DNA of 64,000 nucleotides from Haloarcula pellucida. GTDB taxonomy: Archaea; Halobacteriota; Halobacteria; Halobacteriales; Haloarculaceae. Below are positions 25,300 through 33,397 of this stretch, one piece after another. The notes under the pieces were generated by a model. That model did not search any database. It saw only the letters and a list, made by a program, of their open reading frames with translations, and was not told the origin of the DNA. Positions within the stretch are counted from its first letter, which is position 1; every line of letters starts with the position of its first letter. Location of the stretch: contig NZ_BMOU01000004.1 of NCBI RefSeq assembly GCF_014647235.1, positions 372,379 through 436,378 on the forward strand. Reading direction: 5' to 3'. Both the position numbers and the translations under genes were made by a program.

Positions 25300-28011
25300 T
25301 TACCGCACGACGACGACGGCGTTCTCCGTCTCGGTCATCTCGCCCTCGCCGGAGTACGTACGAGATTCCTCGACGGCGAACATCTCGGCGTCCAGTTCGA
25401 ACTCGCCGCCGGCGACGACCAGCGTGTCGCCGTCGATCTCGTAGTCGCCGGCCTCGATGGCGCTGTCGAGTGCGCCGACGTCGCTCCCGAACTCCGGCCC
25501 GACGATGGAGTAGTCGAGGTCGATGTCGCTGACCTCGGTGGTGATGTCCGGGGCGTCCTCGAACGTCTCCAGCCGGTCGACGTGCATCGCTTCGGCGATG
25601 GCCGCCGCGAACCCTTCGACGTGACCGTACACCTCGACGTGCTCTAAGTCGGCGTTCAGCGGCAGGCCGTTCTCCGTCTTGTAGCGGCGGAGCGCCGAGA
25701 CGACTTCCATCGCCGTCTCGCCCGCTTCGAGGTCCGCCTCGTAGCCGCCGGCGACGGGCCAGTCGGTCGTGTGGACCGACTCGTCCTCGCCGTAGACTCG
25801 GCTCCACAGTTCCTCGGTGATGTGCGGGAGGAACGGCGCGAACAGTTTCAGGAAGGTCCGGTGAGCGGTCAGGAGCGTGTACTCCGTGGACGGGTCGCCG
25901 CCGTCCGAGAGGCGCTGTTTGGCGATTTCGAGGTAGTCGTCACAGAAGGTGTTCCAGAAGAACGACCGCAGTTCGTTGCGGGCCTTCGAGAACGCGTAGT
26001 CCTCGAACTTCGCCGTCACGGAGTCGATGGTCGCGTCGAGTTCCGCCAGTAGCCAGCGGTCGACGGCCGAGAGGTCGGCCTCGTCGACGTCGCCGACCGC
26101 GTCGTGGGCGGGGGTCAACTGGTCGACGAGTCGGGAGGCGTTCCAGAGTTTCTGGAGCAGACGTTCGCCCGCTTCGAGGTCCCCCTCCTTGTACGGGAAG
26201 TCGTCGCCGATGGAGGTCCCGGCGGCCCAGTAGCGGGCGGCGTCGACCGGGAAGTTCTCCAGCACCTCGCTGGGCGGGATGACGTTGCCCTTCGATTTGG
26301 ACATCGCCTCGCGGTTCTCGTCTAGGACCATCCCGTTGACCATGACGTTCTCGAAGGGCACCTCGTCGGTGTGCTCGTAGCACTTGACGACGGTGTGGAA
26401 CAGCCAGAACGAGATGATGTCGTGGCCCTGCGGGCGCAGATCGAACGGGTACAGTTCCGGCATCTCCATCTCGAAGGTGCCGTCGGTGATGGAGTTGGGT
26501 TCGGCCGCGTCGGCGTCGGCGTGCCAATCCCAGCCTGCGTTGACGAGCGGCGTGAGCGAGGAGGTGGCCCACGTGTCGAAGACGTCCTCTTCGGGCGTGA
26601 ACGTGTCGTGGCCACAGTCCGGACAGCCGTCGACCGGCGGGTCGTCCGAGAGCGGGTCCGCGGGCAGTTGCTCGGGGTCGGCCAGAATCGGCTCACCGCA
26701 CTCGTCACAGTACCAGACCGGAATCGGGATGCCCGAATCGCGCTGGCGGGAGATACACCAGTCCCACTCTAGCCCCTCTATCCAGTGCTGGTAGCGGCTG
26801 TACATCTTCTCGGGGAACCACTCCATGTCGCGGCCGGCCTGCAGGTACTCGTCTTTCTTGTCGAGCAGTTTGATGTACCACTGCTCGGTGACCAGATACT
26901 CGACTTCGACGCCACAGCGCTCGTGGACCTGCACGGTGTGCTCGTGGTCGCGCGATTCGAGGAGGTAGCCTTCGACGTCTAAGTCCTCGATGATGGCCGC
27001 GCGGGCCTGCGTGGTACTCATGCCCTCGTAGTCGCCGGCCACCTCGGTCATCGTCGCCGATTCGTCGATGGCCAGTCGGAGGTCTAAGTCGTGGGCCTGA
27101 TACCACTCGATGTCGTTCTGGTCGCCGAACGTACAGCACATGACGAGGCCGCTGCCGGTCTCCATGTCGACGCGCTCGTCGGCGATGATAGGGACCTCCT
27201 GGCCGAACAGCGGGACCCGCGCGGTGCCGCCGACGAGGTGCTGGTTCGCGTCGTCGTCGGGGTGGACGAAGACGGAGACACAGGCTGGGAGGAGTTCCGG
27301 GCGCGTCGTCGAAATCGTAAAGGTCTCGTCCTCGACGGGGCCGTCGCCGTCCTCGACGAGGTCGAAGGCGATGTCGTTGAACTTCGTCGACTTGTCCTCG
27401 TCCTCCTGTTCGACCTGCGAGATGGCCGTCTCGCAGTCCGGACACCAGATGGTCGGCGCGCGCTGGCGGTACTCCCGACCCTGCTCGTAGAGGTCGAGGA
27501 AGGACAGTTGTGAGACGCGCTGGACCTCCGGCGCGATGGTCTTGTAGGTGTTGTCCCAGTCGACGGAGATAGCCAAGGATTGAACGTCCTCGGTGAACTC
27601 GTCCTCGTAGCGCGTACAGACCTCGCGGCACTTCTCCTGGAACTCGCGGCGCTCGAAGTCCTGGTGGCGGATGTCCAGTTCGCGTTCTGTCAGGCGCTCG
27701 GAGGCGATGCCGTTGTCGTCGTAGCCGAAGGGGAAGTAGACGGTGTCGTCGGCCATCCGGTGGTAGCGGGCGACGAAGTCCTGCAGGGTGAACTGATAGA
27801 GGTGGCCCATGTGGAGGTTCCCAGACACCGTCGGCGGCGGCGTGTCGATGGTGAATCGGGTGTCGGCGTCGCCGTCGTAGGCGTAGGTGTCCTCGGCGAC
27901 CCAGTGGTCCTGCCACTTGGGCTCTATCTCGCTGGGGTCGTACTCCCCGTCGATGCTCTCGGACTGGTCGGTTGGCGATTCCTCGGTCGGTGGGTCCTGT
28001 GTGTCACTCAT
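25300..28011 (-). CDS. valS: Valyl-tRNA synthetase
   Basis: The 903-residue class I synthetase charges tRNA-Val. The HIGH motif is HMGH at 67-70 in TVSGNLHMGHLYQF, and the KMSKS signature is AMSKSKGN near residue 568. A CP1 editing domain that clears threonine precedes two CxxC zinc-like pairs (WCPDC and CDECG/CPDCG). An anticodon-binding domain and an acidic C-terminal extension follow. The N-terminal 25 residues are an acidic haloarchaeal extension. It is monocistronic, with a 300-bp upstream region containing interleaved inverted repeats. Confidence 0.97.
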   Translation of the reverse strand: MSDTQDPPTEESPTDQSESIDGEYDPSEIEPKWQDHWVAEDTYAYDGDADTRFTIDTPPPTVSGNLHMGHLYQFTLQDFVARYHRMADDTVYFPFGYDDNGIASERLTERELDIRHQDFERREFQEKCREVCTRYEDEFTEDVQSLAISVDWDNTYKTIAPEVQRVSQLSFLDLYEQGREYRQRAPTIWCPDCETAISQVEQEDEDKSTKFNDIAFDLVEDGDGPVEDETFTISTTRPELLPACVSVFVHPDDDANQHLVGGTARVPLFGQEVPIIADERVDMETGSGLVMCCTFGDQNDIEWYQAHDLDLRLAIDESATMTEVAGDYEGMSTTQARAAIIEDLDVEGYLLESRDHEHTVQVHERCGVEVEYLVTEQWYIKLLDKKDEYLQAGRDMEWFPEKMYSRYQHWIEGLEWDWCISRQRDSGIPIPVWYCDECGEPILADPEQLPADPLSDDPPVDGCPDCGHDTFTPEEDVFDTWATSSLTPLVNAGWDWHADADAAEPNSITDGTFEMEMPELYPFDLRPQGHDIISFWLFHTVVKCYEHTDEVPFENVMVNGMVLDENREAMSKSKGNVIPPSEVLENFPVDAARYWAAGTSIGDDFPYKEGDLEAGERLLQKLWNASRLVDQLTPAHDAVGDVDEADLSAVDRWLLAELDATIDSVTAKFEDYAFSKARNELRSFFWNTFCDDYLEIAKQRLSDGGDPSTEYTLLTAHRTFLKLFAPFLPHITEELWSRVYGEDESVHTTDWPVAGGYEADLEAGETAMEVVSALRRYKTENGLPLNADLEHVEVYGHVEGFAAAIAEAMHVDRLETFEDAPDITTEVSDIDLDYSIVGPEFGSDVGALDSAIEAGDYEIDGDTLVVAGGEFELDAEMFAVEESRTYSGEGEMTETENAVVVVR

Positions 28012-28318
28012 GTCTGAACGGCGGCGTGTCGGTCGAAAACGGTGCGGGCGTCGAGAGGTGGTGTTAGTGGGGCGTGGGGGCCCCTACTACGACGGGTACG
28101 AGAACGGCTTCGGAGACTGCTCGACGCGCCATTACGTGTATGTGGGCCAACCGGGGGCTAAACGACTTCGGTTTGCTGGTGTCGATACAACTCTTGAGTG
28201 TGGGGACGCGAGCAGGGGTCCGAACAGCCAGAAAGTCCCGCCCGATTGGCTGTTCCACGAGGTGGGACGTTCCGATGCTGTCGAAGCACGACGACGTTAC
28301 CGAATCAATAGACGGTAT
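28012..28318. other. Non-coding spacer upstream of valS
   Basis: There is no convincing gene on either strand; the one minus-strand frame of 64 codons has poor codon use. On the minus strand GTTTAGCCC near 28153-28163 is a possible TATA box for valS. The left part is G/C rich around GGGGCGTGGGGGCCCC. The right part holds the interleaved inverted repeats listed separately. Confidence 0.5.
28222..28268. repeat. Interleaved inverted repeats (possible pseudoknot or alternative hairpins)
   Basis: GAACAGCCA (28222-28230) pairs with TGGCTGTTC (28247-28255), nine perfect pairs. GTCCCGCC (28235-28242) pairs with GGTGGGAC (28261-28268), eight pairs including one G-T wobble on the plus strand. The arms alternate, so the two stems can form a pseudoknot with 4-5 base linkers or be mutually exclusive. 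It starts 50 bases beyond the stop of the regulator gene on the minus strand. Confidence 0.6.
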
Positions 28319-29227
28319 CTAGGGCAGTTCGTGGTCGCGGTCCTCGGCCGAATGGGCGCGGACCCACAACTCGCCGATACGGGAGAGGCGGGTGCGGTAG
28401 GACTTCCCGTGTTCCTCCTGTTCGATGTAGCCCTTGCCGCCGGGGCCGAGTCGGTCGACGTTGTAGATGACCTTCGAGCGGAACGAGTCGGTGTACTCCT
28501 CGCCGAGATCGCGGGCCAGTTCCTGGGCCAGTTCCGAGACGGACTCGAACTCGCCGTGTTCGCCCAGTGTGAAGAGGATGACCTCCTCGAACGGCTTGAC
28601 GTTCGAGAAGGAGGCGACGGGGAGTTCGACGATGTGGGAGCCGTCTATCTCCTTGGCCCCGATGGTAGTGCCGCGTTCGTCGAACTCCTCTAAGAGGTCC
28701 AGTGCCGTCGCCAGTCGCTCGTCGACCCGTTCGTCGACGGCCTCACCCTGCTGGAGGTCTTCGAGGAGGGCGACCTGTCGGCGCAGTTCCTCGGCGAGTT
28801 CCGTCTCCAGATACTTCTCGGGGACGGTGTAGTAGGTGTGGATGCGGTCCCGGTCGCCCTCGCGTTCGACCATGATGGAGTGGGCGGCCGTCGCGAAGGC
28901 AAAGGAGACGGTCCGGGGCATCGCTGAGACGTTGACCCACACCTCGCCCCCGGCGTCGAGTTCCGCGTTGATGAGTTCGAACGCCTGCTCGAAGGCCTCG
29001 TCGTAGTCGTAGACGTCGGCGACGACGACGCGTTCGGTCTCGGCCCCCAGCAGGTTGCTGTAGTCTTTCTCCAACTTCTCGGCGAGGTTGCGCGAGTACT
29101 CGACGTTGGCCTCCGAACCGACGGCCCCCTCTAAGAGGATGACGCGGTCCACGTCGAGTTGCTCGCGCACCAGCGGCGCGATAAGCCGGTCGTAGTCGAA
29201 CCCGACCGGGACGATGTGGGTCTGCAT
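28319..29227 (-). CDS. CARF-like domain/winged-helix regulator (HFX_2341 / DUF6293 type)
   Basis: The 302-residue protein begins QTHIVPVGFDYDRLIAPLV. Its N-terminal 150 residues form a Rossmann-like sensor domain (DRVILLEG, WVNVSAMPRTVSFAFATAA) typical of the DUF6293 family, whose fold resembles CARF domains that bind cyclic oligonucleotides. A C-terminal winged helix (about 215-290) follows. Haloarchaeal members are annotated as transcriptional regulators. No CRISPR array or cas gene is in this window, so a general nucleotide-sensing role is more likely than a CRISPR one. The ATG at 29227 is chosen because upstream codons are non-coding. Confidence 0.8.
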   Translation of the reverse strand: MQTHIVPVGFDYDRLIAPLVREQLDVDRVILLEGAVGSEANVEYSRNLAEKLEKDYSNLLGAETERVVVADVYDYDEAFEQAFELINAELDAGGEVWVNVSAMPRTVSFAFATAAHSIMVEREGDRDRIHTYYTVPEKYLETELAEELRRQVALLEDLQQGEAVDERVDERLATALDLLEEFDERGTTIGAKEIDGSHIVELPVASFSNVKPFEEVILFTLGEHGEFESVSELAQELARDLGEEYTDSFRSKVIYNVDRLGPGGKGYIEQEEHGKSYRTRLSRIGELWVRAHSAEDRDHELP

Positions 29228-29303
29228 ACCCAAACTGCCGTCACGGACGGTTATAAACTCCCGTAGACTCCCGCCGCGTCGGCGACGGGCACCGACCGAA
29301 CAG

Positions 29304-29702
29304 TTACTTACAGGCGTCGTGGACCGTCTCGCCGTCTTCGTTCGGGCTTCGGGACTCGCCGACGACGATGGGGTCGCCGCAGGCGGCACAGGTCAGCGAC
29401 GCGCCGGAGGGCGCGCTCTCCGTCGCGGACTCGGTCGTCTCGTCGGCAGTCGATACCACGGCGGTGTCGTCGTCCGACTCGTCCTCGGCGACGCCGACCG
29501 ACGTGTCGATGTCGAGGGCGTCGTTGACGCCGCAGTACTTCGTGCTCGCGTTGAATCCGAAGACGAGCGCACCGGCACCGGCCAGCAGGCCCCGCATGCG
29601 CTTGCCGTTCCGGAACGAGCGAATCGCGGCGATGGTGAGGACCACTGCGAGGGCTGCACGGGCGAGTCTGTCGCGGTCGCCGACGTTCTCTGAAACGTCC
29701 AT
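29304..29702 (-). CDS. DUF2892-like membrane protein with C-terminal zinc-binding Cys pair
   Basis: The 132-residue protein has a short N-terminal Asp/Glu-rich region with two hydrophobic helices at 15-55 (ALAVVLTIAAIRSF, GLLAGAGALVFGF), resembling the small DUF2892 membrane unit (Cys57 in STKYCGVN). A disordered acidic linker leads to a C-terminal tail with Cys-Ala-Ala-Cys and a final His-Asp-Ala-Cys, likely a small zinc site. The function is unknown. It lies between the regulator and the peroxiredoxin on the same strand. Confidence 0.7.
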   Translation of the reverse strand: MDVSENVGDRDRLARAALAVVLTIAAIRSFRNGKRMRGLLAGAGALVFGFNASTKYCGVNDALDIDTSVGVAEDESDDDTAVVSTADETTESATESAPSGASLTCAACGDPIVVGESRSPNEDGETVHDACK

Positions 29703-29762
29703 ATCGGACCGTCGGCCCGGACGCCCTTGTAGGTTCACATCTCGGCCACGGCGGCCCCGTCC

Positions 29763-30245
29763 TCACTCGCCGAACGGGTCCTCGTAGCCGTTGCGGACGA
29801 AGTATCGCACCCAGTTGCCGTAGGTGCGGTCGGCCGGGTGGTCCGCGACCTGTTCGTACTGGACCGTCCCGGACTCGTCGACGACGTAGGTGGCGGCGAT
29901 GCCGGTGAGACCGTGACTGGTCTCCTCGGTGCCGCTGTACTGCGCTGCGACATCGCCGTCGGGGTCGGCGAGCAGTTGGAAGTCGAGGTCGAAGCGGTCG
30001 CGCATCTCCGTCACCGGCCCGATGGGGTCGGTGACGACGGGCAGGACGTCGACGTCGTCGTTGAACCAGAGGTCGTAGGCGACCTCGCTGAACGTCTGGA
30101 GCTGTTCGGCGCAGAAACTGCACCAGTGACCGCGGTTGACGAGAACGACCGTCGGGCCGTCGCCGAGGTGGTCTGAGAGGGAGACGTCTTCACCGCTGGT
30201 ACTCTGGAGCGTGAAATCCGGCGCTTGCGACTGTTCCAGCGTCAT
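29763..30245 (-). CDS. Peroxiredoxin family protein (AhpC/TSA, thioredoxin fold)
   Basis: The 160-residue protein has a thioredoxin-like fold beginning SQAPDFTLQSTSGEDVSLSD. The active-site region is NRGHWCSFCAEQLQ, with a Cys-x-x-Cys at 42-45 in place of the single peroxidatic Cys in a T-x-x-C context, as in the AhpC/TSA group common in haloarchaea. It would reduce peroxides or act as a thiol-disulfide reductant. The ATG at 30245 is chosen as the first Met before the conserved domain. It may be cotranscribed with the membrane protein downstream. Confidence 0.85.
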   Translation of the reverse strand: MTLEQSQAPDFTLQSTSGEDVSLSDHLGDGPTVVLVNRGHWCSFCAEQLQTFSEVAYDLWFNDDVDVLPVVTDPIGPVTEMRDRFDLDFQLLADPDGDVAAQYSGTEETSHGLTGIAATYVVDESGTVQYEQVADHPADRTYGNWVRYFVRNGYEDPFGE

Positions 30246-30340
30246 GCAAGCGTCGTTAGCCGCATCGATAGATAACGGGCGTCCGGGTGTGCGACCGGTC
30301 GACACAACCGGGTGGTGAGAGACGGCGGAGCAGACGGCCG

Positions 30341-31870
30341 TCAGTCGGCGTCGACGCCGTCGACCCGGTAGACCGCCGGCTTCTCCTCCGGCGCGGTGGA
30401 GGTGACCAGCGAGACGCCGACTGTCAGGACCAATCCGAGCAGGATGCCGACGATACCGGGCGTCCAGCCCGCGTACGCGGTGGGGAGCGCGACGGAGGCG
30501 CCGACCACTCCGGCGAGCGTCTCGACGACGGGGAAGACGTGGAAGACGTAGAACACCTGCGCCCCGCCGATACCGGCGTACATCCCGTAGCGGGTGGTGC
30601 CCTGCCAGTACAGCGCCAGCGCGACGGGTACCGTCAACTGGGCGAAGCCGCTGAAGGCGGTGTCACCTATCTGGACGAGCGTCCCCGGCGTGTAGAGACT
30701 GGCGACGAACGAGAGTGTCGCGAACGCGACGACCCCGATGCGGGCGACCAGCGCCTCCCGTGCGTCCTCCGCGGCCGTCTCGCCCTCGCCGAAGACGCGC
30801 TTCAGCGGGCGGTAGACGTCCCGCGTCAGGTACGAGGACCCCGAGAGGAGCATCGAGTCGCTGGAAGACATCATCGCCGCCATCGCGCCGGCGATGACCA
30901 GCGCCGCGAACCACGTCGGCGTGTACTGCGCCAGCAGTGCCGGGACGACGTTGCTGCCCTCCGGCACCGTCACGCCGAGGCCGGCGGCCCACGCGCCGAG
31001 CATGAACGCCGGCACGAACAGCAGGAGGACGAGGACGGGCCACAGCGCGAACGTCCGCTTCAGCACCGTCTTCGACTCGGCGGCGAAGAACCGCTGGTTT
31101 ATCTGGGGGAACATCGTCACGCCGAAGGCGATGCTGATGGCCGTCGAGAGCATCCACTGCGGGGAGTAGAGCCCCCCGCCCAGCGCGAGGAACTCGGGGT
31201 TCGTCTCGGCGAGCGCCGCGGTGGCTTCGCCCGCGCCGCCGACGGCGGCAAGAATCCACGCGACGGCGACCCAGACTAGCGAGAGCATGAACAGGCCCTG
31301 GAGGGTGTCCGTCCACGCGACACCGCGCATCCCGGAGGCGGCGACGTAGACGATCATGAACAGCGTGATGCCGCCCGCGCCGACCCAGAACGGCACCGCC
31401 CCCTCCGTGAGGCCGACGATGGCCTGTCCCGCCCCCTTCTGCTGGAGCATCACGTACGGGAACAACCAGACGAGACTGACGCCGGCGACGAGGACCCGGA
31501 GCGGCGTCGACCCGAACCGGTCCCCGAGCATCTCCCCTAGCGTGACGTAGCCGTGGCGCTTGCCGACCAGCCACTGCTTGTATCCCAGCACGTACCAGAG
31601 GACGGCGAAGATGATGCCGTCCATCAGTCCCATCACGAGGATCCACTCGGGGCCGGCGGCGAACGCGAGGTTCGGCCCGCCGAAGAAGGTAAAGGCCGAG
31701 AGGAGGGTGGCAAACGTCGTAAAGAGGAGGACGACGGTGCCGAGCGTCCGACTGGCGAGGTAGTAGTCCTCGGCGCTCCGGTCGGTCAGGCGGTAGGCGA
31801 CGACGCCTACCGCCAGCGCGACGACCATGTACGCACCGACGATACCCAGTTGGAGGGCGGTGTCGGCCAT
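30341..31870 (-). CDS. Sodium:solute symporter (SSS family)
   Basis: The 509-residue transporter has about 13 membrane helices. Signature stretches are TDRSAEDYYLASRTLG (30-45), GKRHGYVTLGEMLGDRFGS and GMRGVAWTDTLQG, typical of SSS permeases for sodium-driven uptake of pantothenate, proline, acetate or related solutes. The GTG-like upstream extension is rejected, and ATG at 31870 starts MADTALQLGIVGAY. Its start lies one base after the stop of the DUF3311 gene, so the pair is an operon. The substrate is unknown. Confidence 0.92.
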   Translation of the reverse strand: MADTALQLGIVGAYMVVALAVGVVAYRLTDRSAEDYYLASRTLGTVVLLFTTFATLLSAFTFFGGPNLAFAAGPEWILVMGLMDGIIFAVLWYVLGYKQWLVGKRHGYVTLGEMLGDRFGSTPLRVLVAGVSLVWLFPYVMLQQKGAGQAIVGLTEGAVPFWVGAGGITLFMIVYVAASGMRGVAWTDTLQGLFMLSLVWVAVAWILAAVGGAGEATAALAETNPEFLALGGGLYSPQWMLSTAISIAFGVTMFPQINQRFFAAESKTVLKRTFALWPVLVLLLFVPAFMLGAWAAGLGVTVPEGSNVVPALLAQYTPTWFAALVIAGAMAAMMSSSDSMLLSGSSYLTRDVYRPLKRVFGEGETAAEDAREALVARIGVVAFATLSFVASLYTPGTLVQIGDTAFSGFAQLTVPVALALYWQGTTRYGMYAGIGGAQVFYVFHVFPVVETLAGVVGASVALPTAYAGWTPGIVGILLGLVLTVGVSLVTSTAPEEKPAVYRVDGVDAD

Positions 31871-31871
31871 C

Positions 31872-32081
31872 TCAGTGCACCCCCTCGACGCCGAGGCCCC
31901 AGTCGGTCCGGGCGAAGACGGCGAAGACGACGCTCGCCAGCACCATCCAGCCAATGTGCCACCAGAGCCACACCGGCAGTCCGAACGCGACACCCGCACT
32001 GCCCCAGAGGAACCACGGGACGGCCAGCGCCATCAGGACGACGGCGACGACTGTCCAGCCGACGGTTCGTGCGACGCTCAT
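31872..32081 (-). CDS. DUF3311 small membrane protein, partner of the symporter
   Basis: The 69-residue protein has two membrane helices (7-30 and 38-58) and a cytoplasmic tail WGLGVEGVH. DUF3311 proteins commonly precede SSS symporters in bacteria and archaea, suggesting a small accessory subunit. The stop is one base before the symporter ATG, supporting a joint complex. Confidence 0.85.
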   Translation of the reverse strand: MSVARTVGWTVVAVVLMALAVPWFLWGSAGVAFGLPVWLWWHIGWMVLASVVFAVFARTDWGLGVEGVH

Positions 32082-32141
32082 ATCGACGCATGGTACACAC
32101 TGGCGATACTAATGGGTATCGAACCTTCACAGCGAAGTTAT

Positions 32142-32158
32142 GAAGAGTTTTTCTCTTC
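32142..32158 (-). terminator. Short perfect hairpin at the end of the CsaA-like gene
   Basis: GAAGAGTTTTTCTCTTC is a six-base perfect stem with a T5 loop overlapping the stop codon of the upstream minus-strand gene. On the transcribed strand the loop is A5, so it is a 3' hairpin without an intrinsic U-tract. Its role as a terminator is uncertain. Confidence 0.35.
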
Positions 32159-32501
32159 AGTACACGCGGGTCCCCGGTTCGACGTCGCGCTCGGTCGTCA
32201 GGTGGACCACGCCGTCCCCGCCGTCGACGCCGGTGACCAGACACTCGCTCTCGAACCCGGCGATAGAGACGGTGCCGAGGTTGACGACGGCGACGACCTG
32301 CGCGCCCAGCAAGTCCTCGTGGTCGTAGTAGTCGGTGAGGCCCGCCGCCGACTGCAGGGTCTCCTCGCCGAAGTCCACTTCGAGCTTGTAGACGTCCTTT
32401 CGCGCCTCGGGGAAGTCCGCCACGTCGACGACTTCGCCGACGCGCATCTCCACGTCTTCGAGGAACCGTGCCGGGTCGATGCTCGCTTCGCTGAATCCCA
32501 T
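32157..32501 (-). CDS. tRNA-binding (CsaA-like) OB-fold protein
   Basis: The 114-residue protein is a stand-alone tRNA-binding OB-fold domain, as in CsaA, Arc1p and the C-terminus of some MetRS. It has EVVDVADFPEARKDVYKLEVDFG (opening) and VVAVVNLGTVSIAGFESECLVTG (closing). CsaA-type proteins act as export chaperones or tRNA-binding cofactors. It is single, ahead of a hairpin, and divergent from the TIM-barrel gene. Confidence 0.85.
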   Translation of the reverse strand: MGFSEASIDPARFLEDVEMRVGEVVDVADFPEARKDVYKLEVDFGEETLQSAAGLTDYYDHEDLLGAQVVAVVNLGTVSIAGFESECLVTGVDGGDGVVHLTTERDVEPGTRVY

Positions 32502-32553
32502 GGGACCGTATTGTGGGGCCGGTTATATGACAGTCGCGCCGGCAGAGGAAGGT

Positions 32554-33267
32554 ATGCACACGGCAGTCCAGTTGTGGACGCTCCGGAACCTCGACGTCTC
32601 GACGCCGGCGCTGCTCGACCGGGTCGCCGCCGCCGGGTACGACGGCGTCGAGTTCGCCGGCATCGAGGACCCGCCGGAGACCGCCCGAGCGATGGACGAG
32701 GTGGGACTGGTGGCGGCCGGCGCGCACGTCGACGCCGACGAACTCAGGGCGGACCCGGCGGGCGTCGCCGCCGAACTCGATACGCTCGGCGTCCCGTCCG
32801 TCGTCGTCCCGTATCTCGACCCGGACCACTTCATAGACACGGCGACCGTCGACGAGACGGCCGCGATGCTCGACGCCCTCGCAAGCGAGTTCGACCGGCC
32901 GCTCCTCTACCACAACCACGACCACGAGTTCGTCCCCGTGGGGACCGAGACGGCGTTCGACCGCCTCGTCGCGGAGACGGCCGTCGGGTTCGAACTCGAC
33001 GTGGGGTGGGCGGAGGCGGCGGGCCGCGACCCCGCGGCGCTCCTCTCGGACCTCGCAGGCCGCGCCCCGGTCGTCCACCTGAAAGACGTGACCGCCGCGG
33101 GCGAACCGACCGAACTCGGCGAGGGCGTCGTCGACCTGCCCGGGGTCGTCAAGGCCGCCCGCGACGCCGGCACGGAGTGGCTGGTCTTCGAACACGACGA
33201 CCCCGCGGACCCGATGGCCTCGGTGGAGAACGGTATCGAGGTCGTAGAGCGCGTACTTGAGCAGTGA
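32554..33267 (+). CDS. Sugar phosphate isomerase/epimerase-like TIM-barrel protein
   Basis: The 237-residue protein belongs to the xylose isomerase-like TIM-barrel family. It carries AVQLWTLRNLD at the N-terminus, NHDHEF metal ligands mid-protein and GFELDVGWAEAAG followed by HLKDV, matching the Glu/Asp/His ligands of sugar-phosphate isomerases and epimerases such as IolE or hydroxypyruvate isomerase. The ATG at 32554 is chosen over an upstream in-frame ATG. It is monocistronic, and its substrate is unknown. Confidence 0.88.
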   Translation: MHTAVQLWTLRNLDVSTPALLDRVAAAGYDGVEFAGIEDPPETARAMDEVGLVAAGAHVDADELRADPAGVAAELDTLGVPSVVVPYLDPDHFIDTATVDETAAMLDALASEFDRPLLYHNHDHEFVPVGTETAFDRLVAETAVGFELDVGWAEAAGRDPAALLSDLAGRAPVVHLKDVTAAGEPTELGEGVVDLPGVVKAARDAGTEWLVFEHDDPADPMASVENGIEVVERVLEQ

Positions 33268-33312
33268 CCGGCGTCGCTGCGTGGGACTAACCACCAGACA
33301 GACCCGCGACGC

Positions 33313-33323
33313 CAATTATTTGG
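33313..33323 (+). promoter_or_regulatory. TATA-like element of dnaG
   Basis: CAATTATTTGG lies about 75 bases before the dnaG ATG at 33398 and is the only AT-rich stretch there, so a leadered transcript of roughly 50 bases is likely. Confidence 0.4.
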
Positions 33324-33397
33324 AGCGCCGTCGCCAACGTAAGCATAGTGACAGCGGTCTGTCGCCACTCTCTGCGACGGACCGGGAGTCCGGGATA

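Noticed and set aside
28064-28258. 64-codon minus-strand frame in the valS upstream spacer
   Set aside because: Codon use is unlike the genome and there is no initiator context; treated as non-coding.
28012-28318. RNase P RNA or another stable RNA
   Set aside because: The stem-loops are suggestive, but the conserved RNase P and SRP core sequences were not found.
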